Positions 22,909 to 34,599 of a stretch of DNA of 64,000 bases are shown piece by piece. Source of the stretch: Periplaneta americana. Taxonomy: Eukaryota; Arthropoda; Insecta; Blattodea; Blattidae. The DNA is taken from NCBI RefSeq assembly GCF_040183065.1, contig NC_091132.1:160539602-160603601 (forward strand). The letters are read 5' to 3'. Position 1 is the stretch's first letter. Each line of letters opens with the position of its first letter. The position numbers were made by a program, and so were the translations under genes. The notes below the pieces were generated by a model. The model was given only the letters and a program-made list of their open reading frames with translations, was not told the origin of the DNA and ran no database searches.

Positions 22909-23702
22909 AACAACAACAATAACACTTAACCTTTTAATGTTTCATCAGTAACATGTAGTATAATGCCGTTTTATGTTATACAACCGTTTTCCTCGTAATA
23001 CTTGTGAACAAATCATACATTTAATATTCTCATCATATTGATAGCAAAAAAATGCCTCCTCCCATCCTACTTGGAACTTCCGTACATGGTTTCGAGAGAG
23101 ACATATGCCACTCGCAGGTCAGAGACAAAGACAAATGGAACGGAGTTTGACTCCAGTGAGTGAGAGGGTGGGGGTTGGCGGAGGTAGAAGCAAGCAAAAT
23201 GCACAGCTATCACTGCAAGCCACAATGTCTCGCGAGTCACGTTGTCGCCACGGCTGCAGTAAGGAAACCTCGCCACTTTTTCTGCCAGATAGACATGCGC
23301 ACGCATACAGCTAGTGATCCAAGCGGCAAATAATTAACAGTAGGCCCACTGGGAAGCATACAATAATACAAGAGCTAAAGAATTATTGTTTCGAAGGAAC
23401 CTTTATGTTCAGGCTTTAAATTACAGCAACAACAAAGAACGAAACCCAAAATGGAACACTTCCAGCCAGAAAGCCAGTTTATGAATTTCAATAACTTATT
23501 AATTAAAACTACTATAATACAACAATATGGCTCAGAAGGCAACATTTGAGACTTGCATTCGGGAAGTCTCAGGTTCTAATTCCGTAGCCGATCAATCTGA
23601 CTAGTTCTTTCCCCCTCAGTCACTAAGCCAATTAATATGGGATTGGAAATTTACATACTATGATTTGTCACTGCTTTAATCACCAATATACCGGTACATA
23701 TT
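22909..23702. other. No gene seen
   Basis: A B-box-like motif near 23570 (CAGGTTCTAATTCCG) may be an old SINE. No other structure. Confidence 0.45.
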
Positions 23703-24409
23703 GAAGGTTTAGGTACAGCTTACAGCAGTAAAATTTTGGAAATATTCAACATTTTTTTCCTCCATTCCTGTACCTTGTACAATAATGAAAATCAGTATGT
23801 GTAAAACACTGTTCTTCTGCTATGTGAAAAAAATAATTTACATTTTTTTTTTCAAAATTCAGTTCACTAGTGCAGTGATGAAGCGTTCCCCACGTAACTA
23901 AAAAACTATCCAACATTCTGTGATGAAATTGTTTGTGTGTATTTTTGCATATCATATCTACAATATGATGCAAGATCACTTCTCTACCTTTAATAGATTT
24001 TCTGATAAAAAATAAATTAATTTTAAAAATAGTGAAATATCAGCATTTTCTTCTAACACAAAATAAAAAATATATATTTATTAAAGAATGTAGTTGAAAA
24101 AGCATAATATTGAAAACATGAGTTTCAACAATAAAATGAAAAAGAGAGGACATGAAAAAGTTAACAAGGTTATGAGTTATGAGGGAAATGCTTCATCACT
24201 GCTCAGTGAACGACCACAATTACGAATTTTGAAAAAAAAAAAAAAAAAAATCTTATAAATCGTAAAAATATTTTTTTCATATACCAGAAGGACAGTGTTT
24301 TACACATACCAATTTTCATTATTGTATAAGATACAGTAATGGAGGGAAAAAAAATGTTGAATATTTCCAAAAATTTTAATGCTGTAAGCTGCACCTAACC
24401 CCTTAAAAC
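23703..24409. mobile_element. Foldback element with arms over 200 bp
   Basis: The left arm (about 23703-23905) and right arm (about 24172-24409) are inverted copies. They share TTGGAAATATTCAACATTTT, ACAATAATGAAAAT, GTGTAAAACACTGT and GCAGTGATGAAGC. Spacer about 265 bp, very AT-rich. No ORF. Terminal duplication not clear. Confidence 0.82.
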
Positions 24410-24584
24410 AAAATTCAAACGAGTTAGGTACATTAACACAAGCGATCTGTAACACACGACAATAGAAACAGAATCTCAACAATACTCAACTGGCTACTGA
24501 CATACCCGAAGATCCTACACACGCGATATGACATTGATGTTAAAGCTTGTATAAATCAATGCTTATAAAAATAACTAAGCTGCT

Positions 24585-24735
24585 GCTGCTGTTGTTATTG
24601 ATGTTTAGTCAACTGTCCGAAGACAGGTTTGAACCTCATAAGTAACACCAATAAGACATCACTCATGAAGCAACTAGGCCAGCAGATAATGGAGTAGGAT
24701 GATCAGTTCCTTTCCCCCTCCAATGTATACATCGC
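24585..24735 (+). repeat. Interspersed repeat, copy of 13366-13501
   Basis: Contains GTCAACTGTCCGAAG, AACACCAATAAGACATCACTC and AGGCCAGCAGATAATGGAG in the same order as the reverse-oriented copy. Confidence 0.7.
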
Positions 24736-24762
24736 CGATTAGCTTCATATTCCACTAATCAG

Positions 24763-25017
24763 GTCCACACCTGTGGAGTAACGGTCAGAGCGTCTGGCCG
24801 CGAAACTAGGTGGCCCGGGTTCGAATCCCGGTCGGGGCAAGTTACCTGGTTGAGGTTTTTTCCGGGGTTTTCCCTCAACCCAATACGAGCAAATGCTGGG
24901 TAACGTTCGCTGCTGGACCCTGGACTCGTTTCACCAGCATTATCACCTTCATATCATTCAGACGCTGAATAACCTAGATGTTGATATAGCGTCGTAAAAT
25001 AACCCAATCTATATATA
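24763..25017 (+). mobile_element. tRNA-derived SINE, type 1, with 12-bp target duplication
   Basis: Full-length reference copy in plus sense. The tRNA-like head (24770-24840) has an A-box region GTGGAGTAACGGTCAGAGC and B-box GGTTCGAATCCCGG. Then come a GGTTTTTTCCGGGG body and a tail GCGTCGTAAAATAACC. The direct repeat TCCACTAATCAG flanks it at 24751-24762 and 25018-25029, proving a discrete insertion. Confidence 0.93.
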
Positions 25018-25123
25018 TCCACTAATCAGACATCAAATGCATACAAACAGTTTTATTGTTTTTCCTCTGACACATAATATGCCAAGTGAGATGTAGGCCT
25101 ACTGCCTGATAATAGATATACAT

Positions 25124-26171
25124 CAGTGGCGGTTCCTCGGGGAGGGAAGGGAGGAACGTCCTCCTCACATTTTTTTTTTCTTTTGAAAGTACATATCAAA
25201 TAAAATATGTGTCTATAAATTCGAGGAAGATTCGATAATTTTTAAGTTCACAGCTATCAGAAAACCTCGGTTGATCGAGTTTTAAACGACGTGTGGTCAT
25301 GTGCTGCGCGAAAACTGTAAGAAGAATGCGAGATTGTTTGTGAGGAGGAAAGTCAATTCTTTCCTCCTTTACTGCAGTTACACACACAGACAGCAGCGCA
25401 CTACGGCCAGAGAAAGAAAAGAGTTTTAAAGCAATTAACTGAACTGATAGGGAGGAGATCCTCCTCTGATTCTGCACATGGACGGGAAATAGTGTAGCAG
25501 ACAGAAACTGACTGGTCGTACAACAAGCCAGAGTCCGTGGATGTAGCAGAGTAGCGAGTCGGCCGCCATTGTTACTCCTTTTCAACACGCGTGGGATAGG
25601 AATGTTTAAAGTAAAACTTGGATATTTTTAATTTGAAGGGAAGAAAATTCAAAAGGATATTCGTATATTTCATAACATTATTGTCAGTCACCATACTGAT
25701 ATACAAAAACCTCATTTAATAATATTATTACAGTATAAATATGCATTTAAGTATTTAATACATTCCTTCATATAGGCTCACATCACAATTATAGGTATTA
25801 CAGCAGCATGGACTTAATAAACTACAAGCAATAAATGAAAACAGCAATGTTGCGTGTTAGTAGCTAGTCTCATTCAACACGTGTGATGCTGCAGTGTGTG
25901 CGAAAATGCTGCAAGGTTGTGCATTTCCCTGTAATTGTTAATTTGTGCAATTATTGAATAATGAATGGAAGTGAAAACATATTTTGGACAATTTAGGAAA
26001 CTCAGTTTACAAGAACAGATTATTGCTATGCAAAAGAGAAGGCCAACCTCAACACTACCTGGTCTTACATGTATGCATGTAGGCTAATTTATAGCATGTT
26101 ATTTCAAGAAAGTCTTGTTTTGTGCTGTTAACTTCTTTCCTCCTCTTACAAATATGCAGGAGCCGCCACTG
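25124..26171. mobile_element. Non-autonomous hAT-like element, target duplication split by a Tc1 insertion
   Basis: Terminal repeats CAGTGGCGGTTCCT and (reversed) CAGTGGCGGCTCCT. The left flank is ATATACAT (25116-25123). On the right only ATATA is present before the Tc1 element; the remaining CAT follows that element at 27899-27901. Removing it restores a perfect 8-bp duplication. A 130-codon minus-strand ORF (25196-25588) has no recognised domain. Confidence 0.85.
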
Positions 26172-26176
26172 ATATA

Positions 26177-27896
26177 CAGAGTGTAACAAAAGTTTCTGGT
26201 ACAGTTTGTTAAAATTATTCTCTTGTTTAGTTCCCATTTTCTCAGGAATGATGACCAAATTTTATGATGCTGGAGTTGTTACTACTTGATTGTGGTGTGA
26301 TCCAATTCTTTATTAATAATTTGGAGGGAAATGTCACATTGTTGAAGACAGGTGTTCAATATATTAACAGTGTGAGTTAATTTGTAGTAAAATTAGGCAG
26401 TGTAAATTACGAGGTCAAAAATTTTTCCTGTGATTTGTGATTTTAATTCTGGTGAGTATTGTTTTATATTATTTAATCAATAAATTATCGTGTAGTATGA
26501 TTGAAATTAAGTGTCATCTTCTTTCAATATTAATTATTCGAACACAAAAATGTAACAAAAGTTTCTGGTACGTACCAGGAATTATTGTTACATCTTTAGT
26601 TTTCTATACTTTTCGGATAATAAACCAGTTAAATGTAATTTTTAATGCGTAATTTTAATAAACGATACTGACACTTATTTTTAATCACTCAGGTCACCAT
26701 GGCACCAACAAAACGTGAGCATGCTCGGTCTCAGGTTCAAGCCTTGGTCAAGACTGGAAAATCAGTACGTGATATTGCCAGGTTGTTGAAAATGTCACCA
26801 ACAACAGTTTTAAAATGGAAGAATCAAACGGATGGTTCTGTTTCTGATGCTAAACGATCAGGCCGACCAAGCAAGGTGTCACCTCAAACAAAAAGAAAAA
26901 TAAGGGAGTGGGTGAAGGACAAGGTTGGTGTAGGAACTCGGGCTGCTCTAAAAGGCTGAATTTTTCGGAGTGTTACTGCTCTATAAACAAAAACATTTCA
27001 CACATGACAATCAGTAGGCATTGTCGTAGTCAGGACTGATGTCGGAGGTCTTATGTACCAAGAATCAAGCCAATGCTGAGTGAAAGGAACATATCCAATC
27101 GAATTAAATTTTGTGAAAGGTTGCTGAAAGAAGGATACACAGAGGATGCACCTGGTGCCAAAATTCTAAGGGCTCATATTCTGTTCACGGATGAGTCGCT
27201 TGTGGAACTTCACTCTATTCCGAACCGTCAAAATGCCAGAATTCGAACAGCGGATCCATCCTCTATAAAGCCTACGCAGGTACCCAAGTTTGGCGTTAAG
27301 ATTATGGTGGCCGGAGGAATCTCACATTATGGAAAGACACAACTTGTTATAGTGAATGAGAAGAAAACTGTGAATGGCGAATATTACTGTACACACATTC
27401 TCCCAGCATATTCTAAAGTTCTAAGGGATACCACTAAATTTCCAAAACAACATATTGCGTTCCTCATGCAAGATGGAGCCAGAGCCCACACAGCTAAGAG
27501 TACACTGGACACAATAAAGAATTCTGGCATCAAAGTCTGGACAGACTGGCCTGGAAATTCTCCAGATTTAAATCCCATAGAGCACCTGTGGAGCAGATTA
27601 CAAGAAAGTGTGTTTCGAACACCCAGACCAAGAAATCGCAATGAGTTGATTGCCCGAGTGTTGGAAGAGTGGGAGTCCATTAGTCAGGAAGACATTTTCA
27701 GACTCACAGATAGTTTTGGTAGACGTGTGTTGCAGTGTCTTGAAAAAAAAAAAGGATGTAATACCGACTACTGAAGAACAGTAATGAAAGGACTGTTCAC
27801 TAAGCTATAAAGTGGCGTTATTTTGTGATATTTACCACAAAAAATTAAGAAATAAAGTAAAATTTTCACTGTACCAGAAACTTTTGTTACACTCTA
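26177..27896 (+). mobile_element. Tc1-like transposon, nearly complete, inactive
   Basis: 1720 bp with TIRs of about 28 bp (AGAGTGTAACAAAAGTTTCT and onwards at both ends) and TA duplication at 26175-26176 and 27897-27898. A 20-bp internal copy of the TIR sequence lies at 26551-26570 in the leader. It encodes the transposase at 26699-27774 and landed in the target duplication of the hAT-like element to its left. Confidence 0.93.
26699..27774 (+). pseudogene. Tc1-like transposase, frameshifted
   Basis: The enzyme cuts and reinserts the element at TA sites. The first part (26699-26959, 86 aa) holds the helix-turn-helix DNA-binding region with VRDIARLLKMSPTTVLKWKN and a GRPR-like motif SGRPSKVSP, then stops. 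Between 26959 and 27073 the reading frame shifts and has a TGA. The second part (27073-27774, 233 aa) is the catalytic domain: LFTDES (first Asp), MQDGARAHTA (second Asp), NSPDLNPIEHLW (Glu). By hand count 35 residues separate the second Asp and the Glu. The catalytic triad is intact but the protein is split. Confidence 0.92.
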
Positions 27897-27898
27897 TA

Positions 27899-29154
27899 CA
27901 TTTCAGCCAGAACCTCAATCAGAGGTGTAAGCTGCTGTACTGACGCGACGGTATACTTGGACGCCTGTATATTCTAATTTTTTCTGCCTTTCGCTTCCAC
28001 CATAGCCCGTAAACTACAAGTTCTTTTTTTTTTTTAAATAATCTATAATCACTTGAAAGCATTTATTCAAAGCACAAATATAGAGAAAGTAATTTTTTCT
28101 ACTAACAAAACCTATTGGGTATTAAAGGATTAACATCGTAAACAAAATCTTTCCTACACAGCACTATGTAAGCCTATACACTATTTACATTTCCCAATTG
28201 GGGTGTTGAATACGAGGCTTTTATGAGTTCTTAAAAATCGTAAACTTTTGCTTGTCTCAAGTTCCAAAGGTCTTAGGTGTTGTTAAAGAAAAGTGTGAAT
28301 CACAACTTGTCTTATTATCGGTAATATCACGGTATGAGTATTTACCTATTTTTTGGTCATGACTGTTGAATTGAATTTACTGTAGGCTATAATAATGATA
28401 TTTCTAGTCTATTGATGTATCATTTATTATTTTTAATAAAATCAGTGATATTAACCTTCCAATGTATCATTTTGTAGTCATTGAACCTGTAACAGTAGGG
28501 CCTGCAGTACATTTCATTACAGGTTAAGTGGGATTAGAAATTAATGCCAGTTCTCAACTAAAATCCTGTGCTTTCCATATTGTTCGTTTTTTTAATTTGT
28601 TTAAATTTTAAGATGTCATACATGCAATAAAGTACATTTTTATATAATTTATTATTAAATATTTTCTGATGCTTTTATTTATTTTTCCAAGGTAATAGAT
28701 ACGATGAGCATGGAGTTAAGTTATTCGCCACCAGTCGCGCTAGTAAAATGTTGCCACTTATCATAGCCCTATCTAAGACGTTATAATAGTATACTAGACT
28801 TACACAGAGCGCTGGTGTGCTGTCCAAAATTGAAACCAGTCTGCGCATGTTTACGCCGCCATGCTACTGGTAGAAATAGAGCGGTAAACACGATTGTCAT
28901 ACTTGTCCTTTGTTTTGTCTCGGGTGTTTTTAGTGAATAGTGTGAAAGTAATGGCAATATAATTTTGAAAGATGATATATTATCGCCGCGGACTCATGCT
29001 TAACATGTCGGCATCATACAATAACGTGCGGTGTGGTTTAAAAAAATAATTTTGCCGACCGATTGTTGCTCTGTAGGTTTCACTCTAAGCGTCACGTTGT
29101 CACGTCTACTTTCTCGATAAGAATAAGCACTAGTTTGTTATATTGTTAAATGGC
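27899..29154. other. No gene seen
   Basis: AT-rich, only short ORFs. Confidence 0.5.
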
Positions 29155-29206
<52 letters not shown>

Positions 29207-29207
29207 T
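29155..29207. repeat. (ATT)n microsatellite
   Basis: About 17 uninterrupted ATT units. Confidence 0.95.
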
Positions 29208-30990
29208 CATATACGAGTACGTTGGCTTTCTTAACTCTTAATAATAACTCTTTAATAATAATTTTTAATCACATACCTTAATGTTCGTCCTCAGCACAAG
29301 ACATTGCAACCTCGGGTTTAGTCTACGTGGATTAGACAAGTAAGTGTCATTTAATAATAATTGAAGCAGCTTATTGGTTGCATTATTGAAATTGAGGCGA
29401 GTGATTGGAGCGCGACACAAGAAATTGAAAACAATAATACAATTAAATTTCAAAGACCTGCCGAACGCATGAGGCCGCTCAAAGATCTGCCGAATGTTAA
29501 CCATGAGAGCGCGGCGATAATACCATCCCTGTTTAATTTTCCAAGCTATTTGCAAAAGGTACGAATAATATTATCTCTGTTGTTACAATATCAATATCAT
29601 TAAAAATCAATCAGTAGTTTACGACAATAAAGAATACTTAATTGTTAGTACAGGTATATCAGACTGTAGAGAAATCCCACTGAGTGAATTATTTAGACTT
29701 ACACATCAGATGTTAAAACATTAGTGGAAAGATAACTTTTTGTTTTTATTATGTAAATGAATTTATCTGCAAGATAATAAACTTTCATTCAAGATCCATA
29801 TATGGATAAATAAATATACAGATAATAAATAAATAAATAGCTATAATAGCTAAGCCTCCTTTGTGAAGTTATGATTCAGAGTTCACCAATAAATAACTCT
29901 TTTACATTTTTCCGGATATATTTTATTAACAAAAGCAAGGAATATCAGCTTATTGATATTGCATATGTGTATAAAATTATGTACCATCACTCCGCAAGCA
30001 ATGATAATATATCTATTTTATTTATTTAAAATAAAAATACAATATGTAAAAAATCCACACATAAAAAGTATGTGATTTTTTTTATCTTGCATAAAGTGAT
30101 TGTTTAGTTTTTAGTTCTTCACGTTACCTATTGTTTGCAATGTATTAGGTACCGATACTTTTTATAATTGATAGCATTCCCTTTATTAATTGAAGAATGA
30201 ATTCAATGTAATTTGGCTACCTTCGCACATTATATTTTGCCAGATTATCTATGTCCTGTGGTCTAAAAGTACCGGTAATATAATTTATTTTTGATTCTCT
30301 AAAACTTAACAAGTCTATACTGAGTATCGCATATTTATTTCACTTAGGAATTTGATTATAACAAGAACTTGTGCATATATTTATGTCTTGTGATCTAAGA
30401 GTTAATATGTTAATATAATTTTAGATTCTCTGAAACCTAACAATTTGCTGATTATCGTAAAATTATACAATCTATAATGTGTATTGTGTAGGCCTATTTA
30501 TGGATGTATCAGTATGTTTTCTATAAATTGCTGCATACGTATTTTCTTTTCTTTAATGTTCTAACACATATCAATGAAACTTTGAATATGTTTATTTCGT
30601 CTTAATTTTACGTTAAACGTCGAAAATGGCCATAATATGTCAATTTTAGATCATCACAGCGTTAAATTACGTGATTTACGCACTGCTATTATTTGTCTGC
30701 TCTCCAACAATATGGCGGCAAGCGCAGCGTTCAATTTGCCCCGGTTTCCTCGTTTCGCGCAGCCGAGACTGTAGGGGCTTGAGCCCTATTAACATAGTTT
30801 CCTTACAGAATAGATACCTATACTCTGTGTATATTGTCGTCACAGAACAATATAACAGACAGGCAGAGAACAACCGATGCGCTCCTGGTGGCCTGGCTAT
30901 GAAGCTTAACATTTTAGTGCGAAATTGGTTTCCTTGTCAAACCTAACGATGTTACTAGAAATTGCAGACTCGTAATATATTTACGAGATC
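29208..30990. other. No gene seen
   Basis: Long AT-rich stretch. ORFs of up to 96 codons (e.g. 29265-29555) show no recognisable domain and were not called. Confidence 0.45.
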
Positions 30991-30991
30991 A

Positions 30992-31045
30992 AAATAATAA
31001 TAATAATAATAATAATAATAGTAATAATAATAATAATAATAATAG
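30992..31045. repeat. (AAT)n microsatellite, interrupted
   Basis: AAT units with occasional AGT, ending 38 bp before the putative LTR. Confidence 0.95.
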
Positions 31046-31082
31046 TAATAAATATAATGTAATATGATACCATATAATATAT

Positions 31083-31822
31083 TGTGACAGCTGCGTCGGG
31101 ATTCGAACGCATGTCCGACAGGGCGCGCGGCAGACGAAACGTTGGTCGCTTAGGTGTGGCGGCGAGGGGAGGTTGCGCGCGCATCTGGTGCTTGCCGAGA
31201 GGGAAGGAAGCAAACTGCTGCGGGGTGAAGGGGGGGACGGACCCTCCCGAACAGAATCGTCCAAGTCCGTCGAAGTGGAAATATCGAGAACTCGTACTTT
31301 CTCGCAACTATCGTGTGGGTATAAATTACGACACGCGGGTGAGCAGTGGAACAGTCAGTCAATCAGTAAGTCAGTGTTGTTACAGTCAGCCAGCCAGTCT
31401 TGTGTACCGGAGTTAGACTTGAGTGTGTGTCCGCAACTGTGTGAGCAACCGAAGACCTGAGTTCGAGTGCAGTGGACCGCAGTTGGAGGGACCTGAGTTC
31501 GAAGTTCAGTGGACTGTATCTAAGGTCTGGGGTTCGAGATACTGTGAACTCGAGTGACTGAGCTAGACGAACTGTGAACTGAGAACTGACAGTTCTGATT
31601 TATAAATAGTGCTTTGTGAACATGAGTAAAAATTAACAGTTCATTGTTGTTCTCAATAATCCAAGTAAATTGTCATTGTCGTCTGTGGAGTGCAATAACG
31701 AATACTGTGTTACTGTGTGGAGAGCAAATCCCATTGTTGACGGGAGCAGAATTAAATTGTAGAAAGTGAAGAGTAATTGTTGAAATAATAAAATTACATT
31801 GCTGTTTAGTATAAAATTTACA
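31083..31822 (+). mobile_element. Putative solo LTR
   Basis: A GC-rich block, sharply different from its AT-rich surroundings, begins TGTGACAG and ends TTTACA (TG..CA). It has ATAT on both sides (31079-31082 and 31823-31826). It contains a promoter-like TATA box and, downstream, repeated AGTCAGTC/CAGT motifs as in insect Gypsy LTRs. No internal coding region or second LTR adjoins. It could instead be an unrelated GC-rich promoter region. Confidence 0.45.
31320..31326 (+). promoter_or_regulatory. TATA box within the putative LTR
   Basis: TATAAAT in a GC-rich context, followed about 30 bp later by GTGAGCAGTGGAACAGTCAG, plausible as a start region. Confidence 0.4.
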
Positions 31823-32130
31823 ATATAATACAATACAATTTATAAATATAATATAAGGTGAAACATCGGTGAGCTATCTCCTCATACTACAAAATTCCTC
31901 GGCATCATATCACTTAAATAATTCCCTCAACTAACTCGCTAACCTAGTCACATACCTCCGCTTAATGTTACTTAGCTATCAACTCATATAACTCAACTAA
32001 CTCATAAACAAGCTTAAATTGGACGATTAGTCCCACGTGTTGTGTGCGGCGATATCAAATATTGGACTAATTACAAGAAAAAAAAACAAATGTGCTAATA
32101 TTGATAAAATATCCTTATATCATTAATGTA

Positions 32131-32132
<2 letters not shown>

Positions 32133-32164
<32 letters not shown>
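32133..32164. repeat. (AT)n microsatellite
   Basis: 16 AT units. Confidence 0.95.
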
Positions 32165-32170
<6 letters not shown>

Positions 32171-32330
32171 ATTCTACTTACCAATTATTTTCATGTTCAG
32201 TAATCCACTCTAAACTACATTTACAATACCTTTTTTTCTTTCTATTTCTTCTGAAACATAATTCCTTCTTATTTTATTTTATAGATCTCATCTCTTTTCT
32301 TCCATTCTCTTTTCTTAAATATTTTGCTCC

Positions 32331-32417
32331 CTTACTTACTGGCTTTTAAGGAACCTGGAGGTTCATTGCCGCCCTCACATAAGCCCGCCATTGGTCCCTA
32401 TCCTGAGCAAGATTAAT
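32331..32417 (-). mobile_element. Short LINE 3' end of the TAAG-tail family
   Basis: About 87 bp matching the 3' terminus of the copies at 10069 and 36764 (CTTGCTCAGGATAGGGACC, GCGGGCTTATGTGAGGGCGG), with the tail AGTAAGTAAG. Confidence 0.8.
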
Positions 32418-32651
32418 CCAGTCAGAAAATGTTACCTCCCTTGTACTACAGTGATTTGAATGTCTTAGCATGATCTAGGAAAAGATAGTGATTTGAGGCG
32501 TCCGACATGTGGAATACAGAAATAATTCGTCAAATATTTATACCGACGTGGACTAGTTCATAAGTGGATAAGGCAAACAACTTGTCTTGTGGACATCTCC
32601 TAGCAGTCAATGCTTTGTTCACATTTTAAAAGTAAGTAGGTACCTATATTA

Positions 32652-33126
32652 CCGTATTTACTCGAATAATTCCCGCACCCTAATTTTATGGAAATAAATC
32701 TTGAAAACAAAAAAACAAAAAAAATACATTTTTTTTTCTTTTATTACAACACAAAAATTGTTACAGTATGTAATTATTATATTGGTCATGCTACAATATA
32801 ATCCAGGACCTGCAATACAATAAAAATAATTTCATGTCTTCCATGAGTAAAAACAGCAAAATATTGATAGGAAAATAATCTATCTCATTCCTCATCACTT
32901 TCGTCATTGCTGGCAAAAGAACTGTTGGCATTGGGATCGTCATCATTGCCATCTTGCCACAGCATATCGTCTTCTGTTCCAAACAATGAATTGGTAATCC
33001 CACACTTCTTAAAGCTACACATGCTATCGCTTCAACGTCAGGGTAACAATCTTGCCGCAAATAATACCCGCACGCCAATTTTTGCAATAAGATATGCGAG
33101 TATTATTGGAGTAGGTCTATATACGG
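32652..33126 (-). mobile_element. Pogo/Tigger-like element, internally deleted
   Basis: Ends CCGTATTTACTCGAATAAT and (reversed) CCGTATATAGACCTACTCC, flanked by TA (32650-32651 and 33127-33128). The minus strand (33020 to 32888) encodes a typical pogo/jerky transposase C-terminus: CSFKKCGITNSLFGTEDDML, then an acidic tail ending NDESDEE and a stop. The catalytic core is missing. Confidence 0.8.
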
Positions 33127-33139
33127 TAATAAATGTTTT

Positions 33140-34070
33140 GCTAACTTCATACAATTTCTCCTTCATAAACTTGAAATTCTTGTAATTATAAAGCTGTTTC
33201 AAATGTTTCAATTGTGCCCTAAGATTCTGGAGAAGTTTTTAAATTTACCTATTTTTGGAAAAATATTTTGATTGATTGGTACATTTTTTACTGTTCTCAA
33301 ATCAATGGCACAGCAGACGTCCTATCTGTATTCCACCTCTCTCCACGTGTTTTGCAGCAATGCAGGCGTAACATCTGGTTGTGTTTGTTAACCTTCCCGG
33401 AAGTGTGGAATAGCTCCTTACGTGCTCGTCGGATTGATTTACGGGGGCTCCGCTGGAAAGACGTACGGATTCATTCGACATCAGCCACTGGAACAGTGCG
33501 CTTTTTGTGATGGCCCGACTTTGAAACCAAACTCCCAGTTTCACGAAGGCATCTTCCCATTTCATGATTGTTACGTACGTTGGAACATAGTCAGTTGGTC
33601 GCAGTTATATTCACGCCGAAATCGACTTGTATCTGCGTAACAGATTTCAACTCCGCGAGAGAAAGCACATAGAATGCATTTTGTCGTAGAGTCCACATGG
33701 TTACTGACAGTGTATATTTCTTTTTCGTATGAACGAACAATGCGAAAGTATAAAGTTGTTTATCACTGTTCTACATTTTGTAAAATGCAAGTTTCAATTG
33801 TTTGCTGAATATGACTCGGCAAAGACCAGCAATATAGTACAGAAATTCAATGATCCAGGGAAGCAGAATTTGTTGATGGCTTCTCCCCTGTGAACAAGTG
33901 ACGCTTTTATGGCTTCCGTAGTAAAAAAAAATAATAATAATAAACAAAAACAAAAACTTGCGGCAAAAATTACAGGTCGGTAACTTCTAATAGATTTTCC
34001 TACATAAATGCCTTCTTCTCATGCACTTCCATACAATTTCAGTATTCCCGAATCCGAAAATTGAGTCACG
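33140..34070. other. No confident gene; unassigned ORFs
   Basis: Overlapping ORFs on both strands at 33268-33640 (up to 87 codons, minus 33302-33565). I recognise no domain; GC content is higher than the surroundings. Could be a decayed element. Confidence 0.4.
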
Positions 34071-34074
34071 AAAG

Positions 34075-34257
34075 GCTGGTTCACAATAAACCGGGAACGG
34101 AAATGAAAACGATAACGAGAAAGGAAATATTGTTAAAATAAATGTATTTAAATGTGAGCATTCACAATTAACTATTGTGAAAGCTCACATTTAAATAGAC
34201 TTATTTTAACATTATTTCCGTTCTCGTTTCCGTTCCCGGTTTATTGTGAACCAGCCT
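34075..34257. mobile_element. Foldback MITE, 183 bp
   Basis: Almost the whole element is one hairpin. The left arm begins AGGCTGGTTCACAATAAACC and the right arm ends with its complement. Internal blocks such as CACATTTAAAT are also mirrored. A GAA flanks each side. Resembles the M1 TIR (TTCACAAT) but is otherwise different. Confidence 0.88.
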
Positions 34258-34599
34258 GAACATCGTAGTTGTATGACTTCTCGGGTGGGTTTACGATTAC
34301 TATATTGTGAAAACTACATTCAATACACAGGGTGATTTCGTTGAAAGTGTACAAACTGCAGGAGATGGTTCCTGAAAGGATAAGGAACAAACGTGATATA
34401 ATGAACATACGTCCGAAAATACATAGCTTCTGTGCTATAAGCATGTACTTATTCATTCCTTCAACAATACTACAATGCAATGCACGACGCATTGTCATGA
34501 GGCTACAATTAGAGGAGATGTTCGAAGTGACTCCCACGGGCCTCATGGCATGCGTGTACGCGCCGTAGCAGAGACTGCCGCACACGTTCAAATATTCCA

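Noticed and set aside
24770-24842. Candidate functional tRNA gene
   Set aside because: Same head occurs in five SINE copies with shared body and tail; target duplication shows it is a retroposon.
29265-29603. Overlapping ORFs of 80-96 codons on both strands
   Set aside because: No recognisable domain, no splice or neighbour support.
30981-31307. Minus-strand ORFs of 91-108 codons
   Set aside because: Produced by GC-rich sequence plus the AAT repeat; no domain and no start context.
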